From the NCBI GenBank assembly GCA_964429245.1, contig CAYSBE010000066.1:1-14736 (forward strand): DNA of 14,736 nucleotides. Direction: 5' to 3'. This document shows, in pieces, positions 6,689 to 13,391 of the stretch. The position numbers and the translations under genes are program-made. A model generated the notes under the pieces. It was not told where the DNA came from, made no database searches, and was given only the letters and a program-made list of their open reading frames with translations. Position 1 is the first letter of the stretch. Each line of letters starts with the position of its first letter. The stretch is from CAYSBE01 sp964429245 (GTDB taxonomy: Bacteria > Bacteroidota > Bacteroidia > UKL13-3).

Positions 6689-8320
6689 ATGAAGCGCTCA
6701 TCCATTAAAGTTACCCTGTTATTTCTTTTGCTTTCGCCTCTTGCATGGGCACAAACTTTACAGGAAGGACTTACCGCCATTGATTATGACAAATTTGAAT
6801 TGGCCAAAACCATTTTCACCCAATTAACCCAAAAAGAACCTGCATCAGGAATTAATTATTACTATTTGGGAGTATCGAATATCAATTTATTCAAACCGGC
6901 TGAAGCAAAAGAGGCTTTCACAAAAGGTACGCAGGCAGAACCTACGCATCCTGCTAATTATGCAGGACTTGGAAGACTTTTGCTCAATGATGGTAAAAAA
7001 GTAGATGCAAAACTTCAATTTGATAAGGCATTGTCATTTAGCCGTACAAAAGATGGCAGGTATAAAGACTTGAATGCCATTATCTACGTTGCAGACAATA
7101 TGATTGCGCCTGAGAACCCAATGATTGATGAAGCTGCACAATTAATCGATATTTCTATAGAGAACCCAAAACTCACCTACGATTTTTATATCACAGCTGG
7201 TGACGTGTATTTGGAAAAATATCCGGCTAATGCCGGCAAAGCTGCATCATTATATGAAAAAGCAATATCGCTTGAAAAAAGTAATCCCAAAGCTTACGTA
7301 AGGGTAAGTTTTATTTGGTTACGTGTGAAAAATGCTGATGCAACAAAAAATGAGTTGGAAAGAGCCATTAATATTAATCCTAATTATGCTCCTGCATTAA
7401 AAGCTCAAGCTGAATATTATTATCAAACAAGACAATTTGAACTCGCAAAAAAAACATACACCAAGTATCTCGAAAATTCAGAACCCTCAATAGCCAACAA
7501 ACAACGCTTTGCACGTATATTGTTCCGTTCTCAGGACTGGGGTGCCGCAATATTCCTTATCAATGAAATACAAGCTATAGATAGTTCAGATGTATTTCTG
7601 TATAGACTTGCCGGTTATTCTTACTATGAATACGGTGCTGAAATAAAAGATAAGCTTGAAGCGCTTCCTTATTTCCAAAGGGGAATCACCGCATTAAACA
7701 CATTTATCGAGAGAGTTCCAAATGATAAAATTGTTTCAAATGATTACGAATACCTTGGAAAACTAAATGCGCGCATTCCCGGGAATGATGGAATTGCCAC
7801 TGAGTACATTGCTAAGGCTCTTGAATTGGATCCCAACAAAACTGAATTATACAGAGAAGCTGGAGACATTTATTATAAATTGAAAAAATTTGATGAAGCT
7901 GTAAAATATTTTGAGTCTTATATCAGCAAAACAGATAAAGTAACTTTAGTTGATTACCAAAAGTTGGGACTCTCTTCCTATTACAGCAAACAATACCTAA
8001 AATGTGATTCAGCATACATAAAAATTCTTGAACTTAAACCTGATTATGCTGATGGCTTCTACTGGAGAGGAACTGCAAATGCAGCAATTGATATAGACTT
8101 GAAAGATACGGTTGCAAAATACAATTACGAAAAATTTGTAACTTTGGCTTCTGCTACACCAGAAAAATCAAAGAGCAAACTAATAACAGCGTATGATTAC
8201 TTAGGCGGATATGCGGTTCAAAAAGATAACAATAAGCTGGCTAAAGAATATTTTGAGAAAATTATAGCATTAGATCCCGAGAATCAACGGGCAAAAGATG
8301 TACTAAAACAACTCAAGTAG
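6689..8320 (+). CDS. Secreted/periplasmic tetratricopeptide-repeat protein
   Basis: A 543-residue protein with a Sec signal peptide (basic MKRSSIK, hydrophobic core, likely cut at AWA|Q, residues 21/22) and no later membrane helix. The rest is an almost continuous array of helical hairpins of TPR type. Units begin near residue 23 and recur to the C-terminus, with typical positions such as YYYLGVSNINLFKPAEAKEA (57-76), YAGLGRLLLNDGKK (91-104), and LYREAGDIYYKLKKFDEAVK in the later third. The final repeat ends ALDPENQRAKDVLKQLK. TPR arrays are protein-docking scaffolds. As last gene of the exb-tonB block, four bases after the binding protein, it is likely to act in the periplasm as a scaffold for the same machine; its partner is unknown. 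An intrinsic terminator follows. Confidence 0.88.
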   Translation: MKRSSIKVTLLFLLLSPLAWAQTLQEGLTAIDYDKFELAKTIFTQLTQKEPASGINYYYLGVSNINLFKPAEAKEAFTKGTQAEPTHPANYAGLGRLLLNDGKKVDAKLQFDKALSFSRTKDGRYKDLNAIIYVADNMIAPENPMIDEAAQLIDISIENPKLTYDFYITAGDVYLEKYPANAGKAASLYEKAISLEKSNPKAYVRVSFIWLRVKNADATKNELERAININPNYAPALKAQAEYYYQTRQFELAKKTYTKYLENSEPSIANKQRFARILFRSQDWGAAIFLINEIQAIDSSDVFLYRLAGYSYYEYGAEIKDKLEALPYFQRGITALNTFIERVPNDKIVSNDYEYLGKLNARIPGNDGIATEYIAKALELDPNKTELYREAGDIYYKLKKFDEAVKYFESYISKTDKVTLVDYQKLGLSSYYSKQYLKCDSAYIKILELKPDYADGFYWRGTANAAIDIDLKDTVAKYNYEKFVTLASATPEKSKSKLITAYDYLGGYAVQKDNNKLAKEYFEKIIALDPENQRAKDVLKQLK

Positions 8321-8337
8321 TTCTAAGAAACTAAAAC

Positions 8338-8374
8338 AAAAAAAATCCGAACAGAAACTGCTCGGATTTTTTTT
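8338..8374. terminator. Bidirectional intrinsic terminator between convergent operons
   Basis: A stem ATCCGA/TCGGAT, one A-C mismatch, CAG/CTG and a three-base loop is flanked by a run of A on the left (8338-8345) and eight T on the right (8367-8374). It starts 17 bases after the TPR gene stop and ends 12 bases before the accC stop on the other strand, so it can end transcription from both sides. Confidence 0.88.
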
Positions 8375-8386
8375 GACAAATTGGAT

Positions 8387-9739
8387 TTATTTCAAATCAC
8401 TTAAATCAAACGTATTCATAAATGCTGTGGTGAAGTTTCCTTTTTTGAAATCTTCATTTTGCATCAGTTTTATGTGCAACGGTATGGTTGTTTTCAAACC
8501 CGGACCTTCAATGATAAATTCACCAAGTGCACGCTCCATTTTTATAATTGCTTCTTCCCTTGTTTGTGCAAAAACAATCAGCTTTGCAATCATCGAATCG
8601 TAATTTGGAGGAATGGTATAGCCCGCATAAACGTGGGTATCTACACGCACTCCATTTCCACCTGGTTTGTGGAGGTATTCAATCTTACCCGGTGTTGGCC
8701 TAAAGTTGTTGGCAGGGTCTTCTGCATTGATTCGGCATTCGATTGCGTGTCGTTGCGGAAAATAATTTTTACCACTAATAGGCACACCTGCTGCTATCAA
8801 TATCTGTTCTTTTACTAAATCGTAATTAATAACCTCTTCTGTAACCGGATGCTCCACCTGAATACGCGTATTCATTTCCATGAAATAAAAATTACGGTGC
8901 TTATCAACCAAAAATTCGATTGTTCCGAGTCCTTCATAATTGATTGACTTGGCACCTGCAACTGCTGCGGCTCCCATTTTTTCGCGCAGCTCGGGAGTAA
9001 TAAACGGAGATGGTGCTTCTTCAACAAGTTTCTGGTGCCTGCGTTGTATAGAGCAATCACGCTCACTCAAGTGGCATACATTTCCATATTGATCGCCTGC
9101 TAATTGTATTTCTATATGCCTTGGCTCTTCTACATATTTTTCCATGTAAATGCCATCATTTCCAAATGCAGCTTTGGCTTCTTGTTTGGCACTGTCCCAA
9201 TTGTATTCAAATTCATCATCTTTCCAGATAATACGCATACCACGACCTCCACCACCTGCGGTAGCTTTAATAATAACCGGATAACCAATTTCTTTGGCTA
9301 ATTTAATTCCTTCCTCAGCACTTTCAATCAGTCCATCCGATCCGGGAATAACAGGAACTCCTGCCCTTTTCATTGTGTCCTTGGCACTGGCTTTGTCTCC
9401 CATTGAATTGATCATTTCAGGACTGGCTCCAATAAATTTTATCCCGTGGTCTTTACACACTTGCGAGAATTTTGCATTCTCTGACAAAAAACCGTACCCT
9501 GGATGAATTGCATCTGCATTTGTAATTTCTGCAGCCGCAATAATGCTAGCCATATTTAAGTATGACTGAGGAGAAGGCGCTGGTCCTATGCATACGGCTT
9601 CATCAGCAAATCTCACATGTAGGCTTTCCTTATCTGCGGTGGAGTATACTGCAACTGTTTTAATACCCATTTCTTTTGCAGTACGAATAATACGAAGGGC
9701 AATCTCTCCACGATTTGCTATCAGCAATTTTTTAAACAT
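8387..9739 (-). CDS. accC: Biotin carboxylase, acetyl-CoA carboxylase subunit AccC
   Basis: AccC carboxylates the biotin on AccB using ATP and bicarbonate, the first half-reaction of malonyl-CoA synthesis. The 450 residues match the E. coli enzyme in length. Visible parts: FKKLLIANRGEIALRI at the N-terminal biotin-carboxylase domain, AIHPGYGFLSEN (78-89), the ATP-grasp glycine loop KATAGGGGRGM (158-168), RDCSIQRRHQKLVEEAPSP (227-245), MEMNTRIQVEHPVTE (287-301) with the catalytic Glu/Arg set, and the C-terminal domain with IECRINAEDP (333-342). I chose the ATG at 9739 because the family starts with MFKKxLIANRGE; an in-frame ATG at 9790 would add 17 unrelated residues. It follows accB with a 75-base gap and ends just before the shared terminator. 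Confidence 0.97.
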   Translation of the reverse strand: MFKKLLIANRGEIALRIIRTAKEMGIKTVAVYSTADKESLHVRFADEAVCIGPAPSPQSYLNMASIIAAAEITNADAIHPGYGFLSENAKFSQVCKDHGIKFIGASPEMINSMGDKASAKDTMKRAGVPVIPGSDGLIESAEEGIKLAKEIGYPVIIKATAGGGGRGMRIIWKDDEFEYNWDSAKQEAKAAFGNDGIYMEKYVEEPRHIEIQLAGDQYGNVCHLSERDCSIQRRHQKLVEEAPSPFITPELREKMGAAAVAGAKSINYEGLGTIEFLVDKHRNFYFMEMNTRIQVEHPVTEEVINYDLVKEQILIAAGVPISGKNYFPQRHAIECRINAEDPANNFRPTPGKIEYLHKPGGNGVRVDTHVYAGYTIPPNYDSMIAKLIVFAQTREEAIIKMERALGEFIIEGPGLKTTIPLHIKLMQNEDFKKGNFTTAFMNTFDLSDLK

Positions 9740-9772
9740 ACGTAGTGTTATAAATGGTGTATAATCAAAACA

Positions 9773-9791
9773 GGCGAATGAATCATTCACC
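9773..9791. repeat. 19-base dyad symmetry between accB and accC
   Basis: GGCGAATGA and TCATTCACC flank a single central A: nine-base arms, eight pairs matching, and the ninth a G·U in minus-strand RNA. The one-base centre makes an ordinary hairpin loop awkward, so a DNA-binding dyad is a possible reading. It lies 34-52 bases before the accC start. No known regulator motif is recognised. Confidence 0.35.
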
Positions 9792-9814
9792 GGTTCGTAT
9801 TTTATTTACAAAAA

Positions 9815-10306
9815 TTAATTTGGCTCAACTAAAAATAACGGTTGATCATACTCCACAGGTGAAGCATTATCAACCAAAATCTTTACTATTTTTCCTGAAA
9901 CTTCTGCTTCTATTTCGTTGAACAACTTCATTGCTTCTACAATGCATATAACCTTGCCTGGTTTTACATCATCTCCAATTTGTACAAACGCAGGCTTGTC
10001 GGGTGAGGATGACTTATAAAATGTACCAATCATTGGCGATTTGATGGTAATCAAGTTAGTGCCTGAAATGGTTTCTGCTTTTGAAACAGGAGCTTCCATC
10101 TTCTCTGTATGAATTGGAGCTGAAGCGGGCTGCATGGCAGGCACAACGGATGTTTGAACATACGTTGGTTGGCTATGCTGAACCAACATTGACCTATCTT
10201 CAGTCTTCTTTATGGAGATTTTGAAATCGCCACGTTCTACATCAACTTCAGAAACACCTGCTTCTGAAACGAGTTTAATTAATTCTTTTATTTCTTTTAG
10301 TTCCAT
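9815..10306 (-). CDS. accB: Biotin carboxyl carrier protein, acetyl-CoA carboxylase subunit AccB
   Basis: AccB carries the biotin that moves CO2 from AccC to the carboxyltransferase. The 163 residues show the expected order: an N-terminal helical and strand segment (1-35, LKEIKELIKLVSEAGVSEV), a flexible Pro/Ala/Ser/Gln linker (about 40-82), and the biotinyl domain (85-162). The domain contains SPMIGTFYKSSSPDKPAFVQ (90-109), with the thumb typical of acetyl-CoA carboxylase BCCP, and the biotinylation motif EAMK with Lys127. It is placed between fabH (72-base gap upstream) and accC (75 bases downstream). No promoter with a full TAnnTTTG box is seen in the fabH-accB gap, so read-through from plsX-fabH is likely. 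No accA or accD is in the window. Confidence 0.96.
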   Translation of the reverse strand: MELKEIKELIKLVSEAGVSEVDVERGDFKISIKKTEDRSMLVQHSQPTYVQTSVVPAMQPASAPIHTEKMEAPVSKAETISGTNLITIKSPMIGTFYKSSSPDKPAFVQIGDDVKPGKVICIVEAMKLFNEIEAEVSGKIVKILVDNASPVEYDQPLFLVEPN

Positions 10307-10378
10307 AAATCAATGGATTATTGTTAGATGCAATGTATGTAATTTTTGTAATGCTGTATCCTTAAATGAAATTTAATT

Positions 10379-11395
10379 TTATTCTAAAAGTTGAGGGGCT
10401 GAAGCGCCATCATAGGCCCATTTTATATAAACAGCTCCCCAAGTAAATCCACCGCCAAAAGCCGCTAAGACTAAGTTGTCTCCTTTTTTTAGTTTTTTCT
10501 CATATTCCCATAGCAATAAAGGCAAAGTGCCATTGGTGGTGTTCCCAAAATGGTCAATATTTATCATTACCTTTTCTTTTGATAAACCCATGCGGTCGGC
10601 AGTAGCATCAATAATTCGCAAATTAGCCTGATGTGGCACTAACCATGATACATCCTCAGATTTGAGGTTGTTTCTTTCCATAATTTGTGCTGATACATCA
10701 GCCATGCCTGTGACAGCAAATTTAAATACTGATTTCCCATCTTGAAAAACGTAATGCTCTTTGGCATCAACGGTTTCGTGACTAGGTGGTTTTAAAGAGC
10801 CACCTGCTTTTTGGTGTAAAAATTGACGGCCTTGTCCGTCAATCTTCAGTACACTATCCATTATACCTGCCTCTTCTGTTGTGGGTTCTAATAACACACA
10901 ACCCAATCCATCTCCAAAAATGATACACGTATTGCGGTCGGTATAATCAATAATGGCAGACATTTTATCACCACCAACAACCAATACATTTTTATATTGA
11001 CCTGACTCTATAAACTTAGATCCAGTTTCCAGTGAAAATAAGAATCCTGAACATGCGGCTGCAAGATCAAATCCCCAAGCATTTTTAGCACCTATTTTAT
11101 CTGCCAAAATACAGGCTGTTGAAGGAAAAATCATATCGCCTGTTACGGTTGCAAAAATAATTAACTCAAGGTCGTTAGCTGTAATCCCTCTTTTCTTAAG
11201 CAACCCGTTTACTGCTTCTACAGCCATATCTGAAGGAGCCAACCCATCTTTCAGAATTCTTCGCTCTTTTATTCCGGTTCGGGAAGTTATCCATTCATCA
11301 TTGGTATCAACCATCTTTTCAAGATCTGCATTTGAAAGCACATCTGGTGGAACATATCCATTTACACAGGTAATTGCAGCTCTAATTTTTGACAT
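10379..11395 (-). CDS. fabH: 3-oxoacyl-ACP synthase III (FabH)
   Basis: FabH condenses an acyl-CoA primer with malonyl-ACP to begin fatty acid synthesis. Of 338 residues, the thiolase-fold landmarks are DEWITSRTGIKERR (33-46), the active-site Cys115 in AAACSGF, the catalytic His255 in PHQANLR and Asn285 in HFGNTTNGT, giving a complete Cys-His-Asn triad. The stretch AAFGGGFTWGAVYIKW (311-326) is the C-terminal family signature. Around the Asn the sequence is GNTTNGTLPLLL rather than the GNTSAASIP type of E. coli FabH, a variation that could affect the pocket, but the triad is intact. It starts 12 bases after plsX, so the two are surely cotranscribed. A second FabH elsewhere in the genome would be common in this phylum. 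Primer preference (acetyl or branched) cannot be told. Confidence 0.96.
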   Translation of the reverse strand: MSKIRAAITCVNGYVPPDVLSNADLEKMVDTNDEWITSRTGIKERRILKDGLAPSDMAVEAVNGLLKKRGITANDLELIIFATVTGDMIFPSTACILADKIGAKNAWGFDLAAACSGFLFSLETGSKFIESGQYKNVLVVGGDKMSAIIDYTDRNTCIIFGDGLGCVLLEPTTEEAGIMDSVLKIDGQGRQFLHQKAGGSLKPPSHETVDAKEHYVFQDGKSVFKFAVTGMADVSAQIMERNNLKSEDVSWLVPHQANLRIIDATADRMGLSKEKVMINIDHFGNTTNGTLPLLLWEYEKKLKKGDNLVLAAFGGGFTWGAVYIKWAYDGASAPQLLE

Positions 11396-11407
11396 GTTGA
11401 CTAATAA

Positions 11408-12367
11408 TTACTGAACAGGTAATACTAAATTTTTAAATGATTCCTTTATAATCTCGCATAAATGTGTTTTAACCACGTTTTCAGCAGATAGAATCATATT
11501 CTTAAACGCTTTTGCATTAGATATCCCATGACCTATAATTACAGGGGCATTCACACCAAGAATTGGAGTTCCGCCATAATTTTCATAATTCATGGTATCA
11601 AAATATTCATCATTTATTCCACGCTTTTTCATTACGTAATAAATGGCTTCGTATGCTTTTAGGATTACGTTTCCAACAAATCCTTCACATACATATACAT
11701 CTGCTTTATCTGAAAGCAAATCACGCCCTTCTACGTTTCCAACAAAATTAATATCTGTTGATTCTGCCATAATCCGATGGGTTGCAATGGTAATCAAATT
11801 GCCTTTTTCAGGCTCTTCACCAACACTCATCAATCCTACCCGTGGCGATTCCACACCCATGGAATGTTTCATCATCAGTGAGCCTAAAACAGAAAATTGA
11901 TACAGCACATCCGGCTTGCAATCTGCATTTGCCCCTACATCTAATAACAGTCCCATTTTCCCATTTGGTTTTGGAACAATGGTGGTGATACATGGACGAA
12001 TAACGCCTTCTATTGGTTTGATAGAAAACATGGAACCCACCAACATGGCTCCGGTATTTCCAGCACTAACGAATGCATCAATCTTTTTATTTGCAAGTAA
12101 GTAAAAGCCTACAGCTATGCTTGAATCTTTCTTTTGGGAAATAGCTTTTGTTGGGTGCTCTCCCATTCCGATAACCTCGGTTGTGTGAACAAATTCAAAT
12201 TTTGAGGCATCAACTTGGTGTGCAGCAAGCTCTTCTCTGGCAGCTTGTTCATCACCAATTAAAACGATGGTGGTTTCTGGCCCAACTTCTGAAAGTGCCT
12301 GTATGGCCCCCAGAATTGCTTGTTTTGGAGCAAAATCGCCACCCATAATGTCAAATCCTATTTTCAT
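11408..12367 (-). CDS. plsX: Phosphate acyltransferase PlsX
   Basis: PlsX converts acyl-ACP and phosphate to acyl-phosphate, the donor for PlsY in glycerophospholipid synthesis; it is a peripheral membrane enzyme. The 319-residue product opens with MKIGFDIMGGDFAPKQ, the family signature, and continues with SAGNTGAMLVGS (101-112), LLDVGANADCKP (141-152), SVGEEPEKGN (181-190), CEGFVGNVILK (227-237) and GGTPILGVNAPVIIGHG (265-281). The start is fixed by that signature at the ATG at 12367. It is first of the plsX-fabH-accB-accC set, following rpmF after a 120-base gap that holds a hairpin and a possible promoter, so expression may be partly separate from rpmF. Confidence 0.97.
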   Translation of the reverse strand: MKIGFDIMGGDFAPKQAILGAIQALSEVGPETTIVLIGDEQAAREELAAHQVDASKFEFVHTTEVIGMGEHPTKAISQKKDSSIAVGFYLLANKKIDAFVSAGNTGAMLVGSMFSIKPIEGVIRPCITTIVPKPNGKMGLLLDVGANADCKPDVLYQFSVLGSLMMKHSMGVESPRVGLMSVGEEPEKGNLITIATHRIMAESTDINFVGNVEGRDLLSDKADVYVCEGFVGNVILKAYEAIYYVMKKRGINDEYFDTMNYENYGGTPILGVNAPVIIGHGISNAKAFKNMILSAENVVKTHLCEIIKESFKNLVLPVQ

Positions 12368-12403
12368 ATAGTCTTTTAAGGTTTATGTGTGAAATATTCG
12401 GGG

Positions 12404-12431
12404 CAAATTATGAAAAAAATCGATTGCACAA
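12404..12431 (-). promoter_or_regulatory. Possible plsX promoter overlapping the rpmF terminator
   Basis: The minus strand has TAATTTG at 12410-12404, one base short of TAnnTTTG, with a TTG (12431-12429) 18 bases upstream. A start near 12398 would leave a leader of about 30 bases before the plsX ATG. The TTG and spacer lie in the distal half of the hairpin at 12418-12465. The -7 match is imperfect. Confidence 0.33.
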
Positions 12432-12465
12432 TAAAGTAATTCAAACCTCTATTGCACAATCGATT
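12413..12465 (-). terminator. Intrinsic terminator or attenuator after rpmF
   Basis: In minus-strand RNA, arms 12451-12465 and 12418-12432 form a continuous 15-base stem (nine pairs, two tandem G·U wobbles, four pairs) around an 18-base loop, followed by seven U (12419-12413). On the plus strand the two wobbles become C/A mismatches, so the stem is built for the minus-strand transcript. It lies 22 bases after the rpmF stop and ends 45 bases before plsX. The stem is AU-rich, so read-through is likely. Confidence 0.65.
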
Positions 12466-12487
12466 GATTAAATAAGCTACTCAGTGC

Positions 12488-12673
12488 TTATATATCTTTC
12501 TTCATTTCAGGGAAAACATGTTTTCCTCTGTAAAATCCGTCAGCCGTAACTCTGTGACGCAGGTGTGTTTCTCCTGATGTTACGTCAACTGAAAGGGTTG
12601 GAGCTGCTCCTTTGTAGTGTGTCCTTCTCTTGTCTCTGCGAGAATTAGACATTTTTCGTTTTGGATTAGGCAT
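12488..12673 (-). CDS. rpmF: Ribosomal protein L32
   Basis: L32 is a small protein of the large ribosomal subunit. The 61 residues start with MPNPKRKMSNSRRDKRRTHY, a recognisable L32 N-terminus, and contain LSVDVTSGETHLRHRV and DGFYRGKHVF. There are no cysteines, so this is the zinc-free form rather than the four-Cys ribbon form. The gene follows DUF177/yceD by 25 bases, the classic yceD-rpmF-plsX-fabH order found across bacteria, and a terminator-like hairpin follows before plsX. Confidence 0.96.
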   Translation of the reverse strand: MPNPKRKMSNSRRDKRRTHYKGAAPTLSVDVTSGETHLRHRVTADGFYRGKHVFPEMKKDI

Positions 12674-12698
12674 ATGCGTTTAAATTAATCTGTGTTTA

Positions 12699-13226
12699 TT
12701 ATTTTTTAAAAAATGCTTTTAGTTTTTCCCATCTGGGGTCATTTTCTTTTATTTCCTCATTTGGGTTGTTGTTTTCATTGCTATTGTTATCCATTTGGCA
12801 GACCAATCCTGCCTCTTCACATGTTTTCCGAATCGGTAATGAAAGTATTATGGTATCGTATAACAATTGTGAAACATCAAACTGAATTGTTTGCGGGGAT
12901 ACGTAAATAATCTCATCATCATCGTACCTTTCAAACTCTGAAAGCTTGATAATGAGAACCGTTTCTTTACTTACTGGATAGTCAATTTCTTTCAAACAAC
13001 GATCGCAGGCTGTTTTCAGCTTGCACTCCAATTGAAAAGTGAGTTCATACATGTTTGAACCTTTTTGCAGGATAAGTTGTGCATTTCCTGTAAGCGGGTA
13101 GCTTTGGGTATTTCCCGAAAGCGTTTCAATCAATGCCGTATTCAACTCAAAATCAAATTCATTTTGTCCGTCAACCAGCTTATTGAATTCAATGATATAG
13201 TCTTTTGGCTTGAACACTTTTTCCAA
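12699..13226 (-). CDS. DUF177/YceD family protein (ribosome/rRNA-linked)
   Basis: A 175-residue YceD-type protein. The family is conserved next to rpmF and has been linked to 23S rRNA maturation, but its molecular role is not settled. Visible features: DYIIEFNKLVDGQNEFDFEL (9-28) in the N-terminal strand region, CDRC (74-77), the SLPIRKTC segment (129-136) with a further Cys143, and an acidic, Asn/Glu-rich tail ending DPRWEKLKAFFKK. Cys74, Cys77, Cys136 and Cys143 form a likely zinc site. The start is uncertain: there is no ATG. A TTG at 13226 directly follows an in-frame TAG and gives MEKVFKPKDY; a GTG nine bases on is the alternative. The gene is first of its operon with a predicted promoter just upstream. 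Confidence 0.88.
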   Translation of the reverse strand: MEKVFKPKDYIIEFNKLVDGQNEFDFELNTALIETLSGNTQSYPLTGNAQLILQKGSNMYELTFQLECKLKTACDRCLKEIDYPVSKETVLIIKLSEFERYDDDEIIYVSPQTIQFDVSQLLYDTIILSLPIRKTCEEAGLVCQMDNNSNENNNPNEEIKENDPRWEKLKAFFKK

Positions 13227-13263
13227 CTAAAGCCCGCAAAAATATAGAATTAGGTTGGAAAAA
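13218..13263. repeat. Inverted repeat bracketing the DUF177 promoter and start codon
   Basis: TTTTTCCAACTAA (13218-13230) is repeated in inverse orientation as TTAGGTTGGAAAAA (13250-13263), identical apart from one extra G. The 19-base spacer contains the predicted -7 box. The right arm lies upstream of the predicted transcription start, so an RNA hairpin is unlikely and an operator-like role is more plausible, if the repeat is functional at all. Confidence 0.55.
13237..13244 (-). promoter_or_regulatory. Putative promoter of DUF177-rpmF, Bacteroidota -7 element
   Basis: The minus strand reads TATTTTTG, a full match to TAnnTTTG. Transcription would begin near 13232, leaving only about five bases before the TTG start (or about 14 before the GTG), so the message would be nearly leaderless. 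No clear -33 TTG is seen. The box lies in the loop of an inverted repeat. Confidence 0.42.
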
Positions 13264-13326
13264 TGAGCATGTAGAGTAAATATTTTCAAATAATATCAAA
13301 TGACCGTGCAATATATTTTGATAGGC

Positions 13327-13359
13327 TTGGCAAAAATCGCCATTTAACCAATATATTTG
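13327..13359 (+). promoter_or_regulatory. Putative ald promoter, Bacteroidota type
   Basis: TATATTTG at 13352-13359 is a full match to TAnnTTTG. A TTG at 13327-13329 lies 22 bases upstream, the same spacing as the predicted smpB promoter. The expected start near 13364 leaves a leader of roughly 28 bases before the ATG at 13392. Confidence 0.55.
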
Positions 13360-13391
13360 AGCATCATAAAATTGAATATACTTTAACAGAA

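Noticed and set aside
8459..9506. Plus-strand open frames opposite accC
   Set aside because: They are antisense shadows of a strongly conserved gene, with no family likeness or start context.
9740..9790. Upstream in-frame ATG extending accC by 17 residues
   Set aside because: Biotin carboxylase begins at MFKKLLIANRGE; the upstream ATG falls in the dyad sequence.
10307..10378. Promoter for accB in the fabH-accB gap
   Set aside because: The best candidate, TACATTGC on the minus strand, misses a T of TAnnTTTG and no supporting -33 element is clear.
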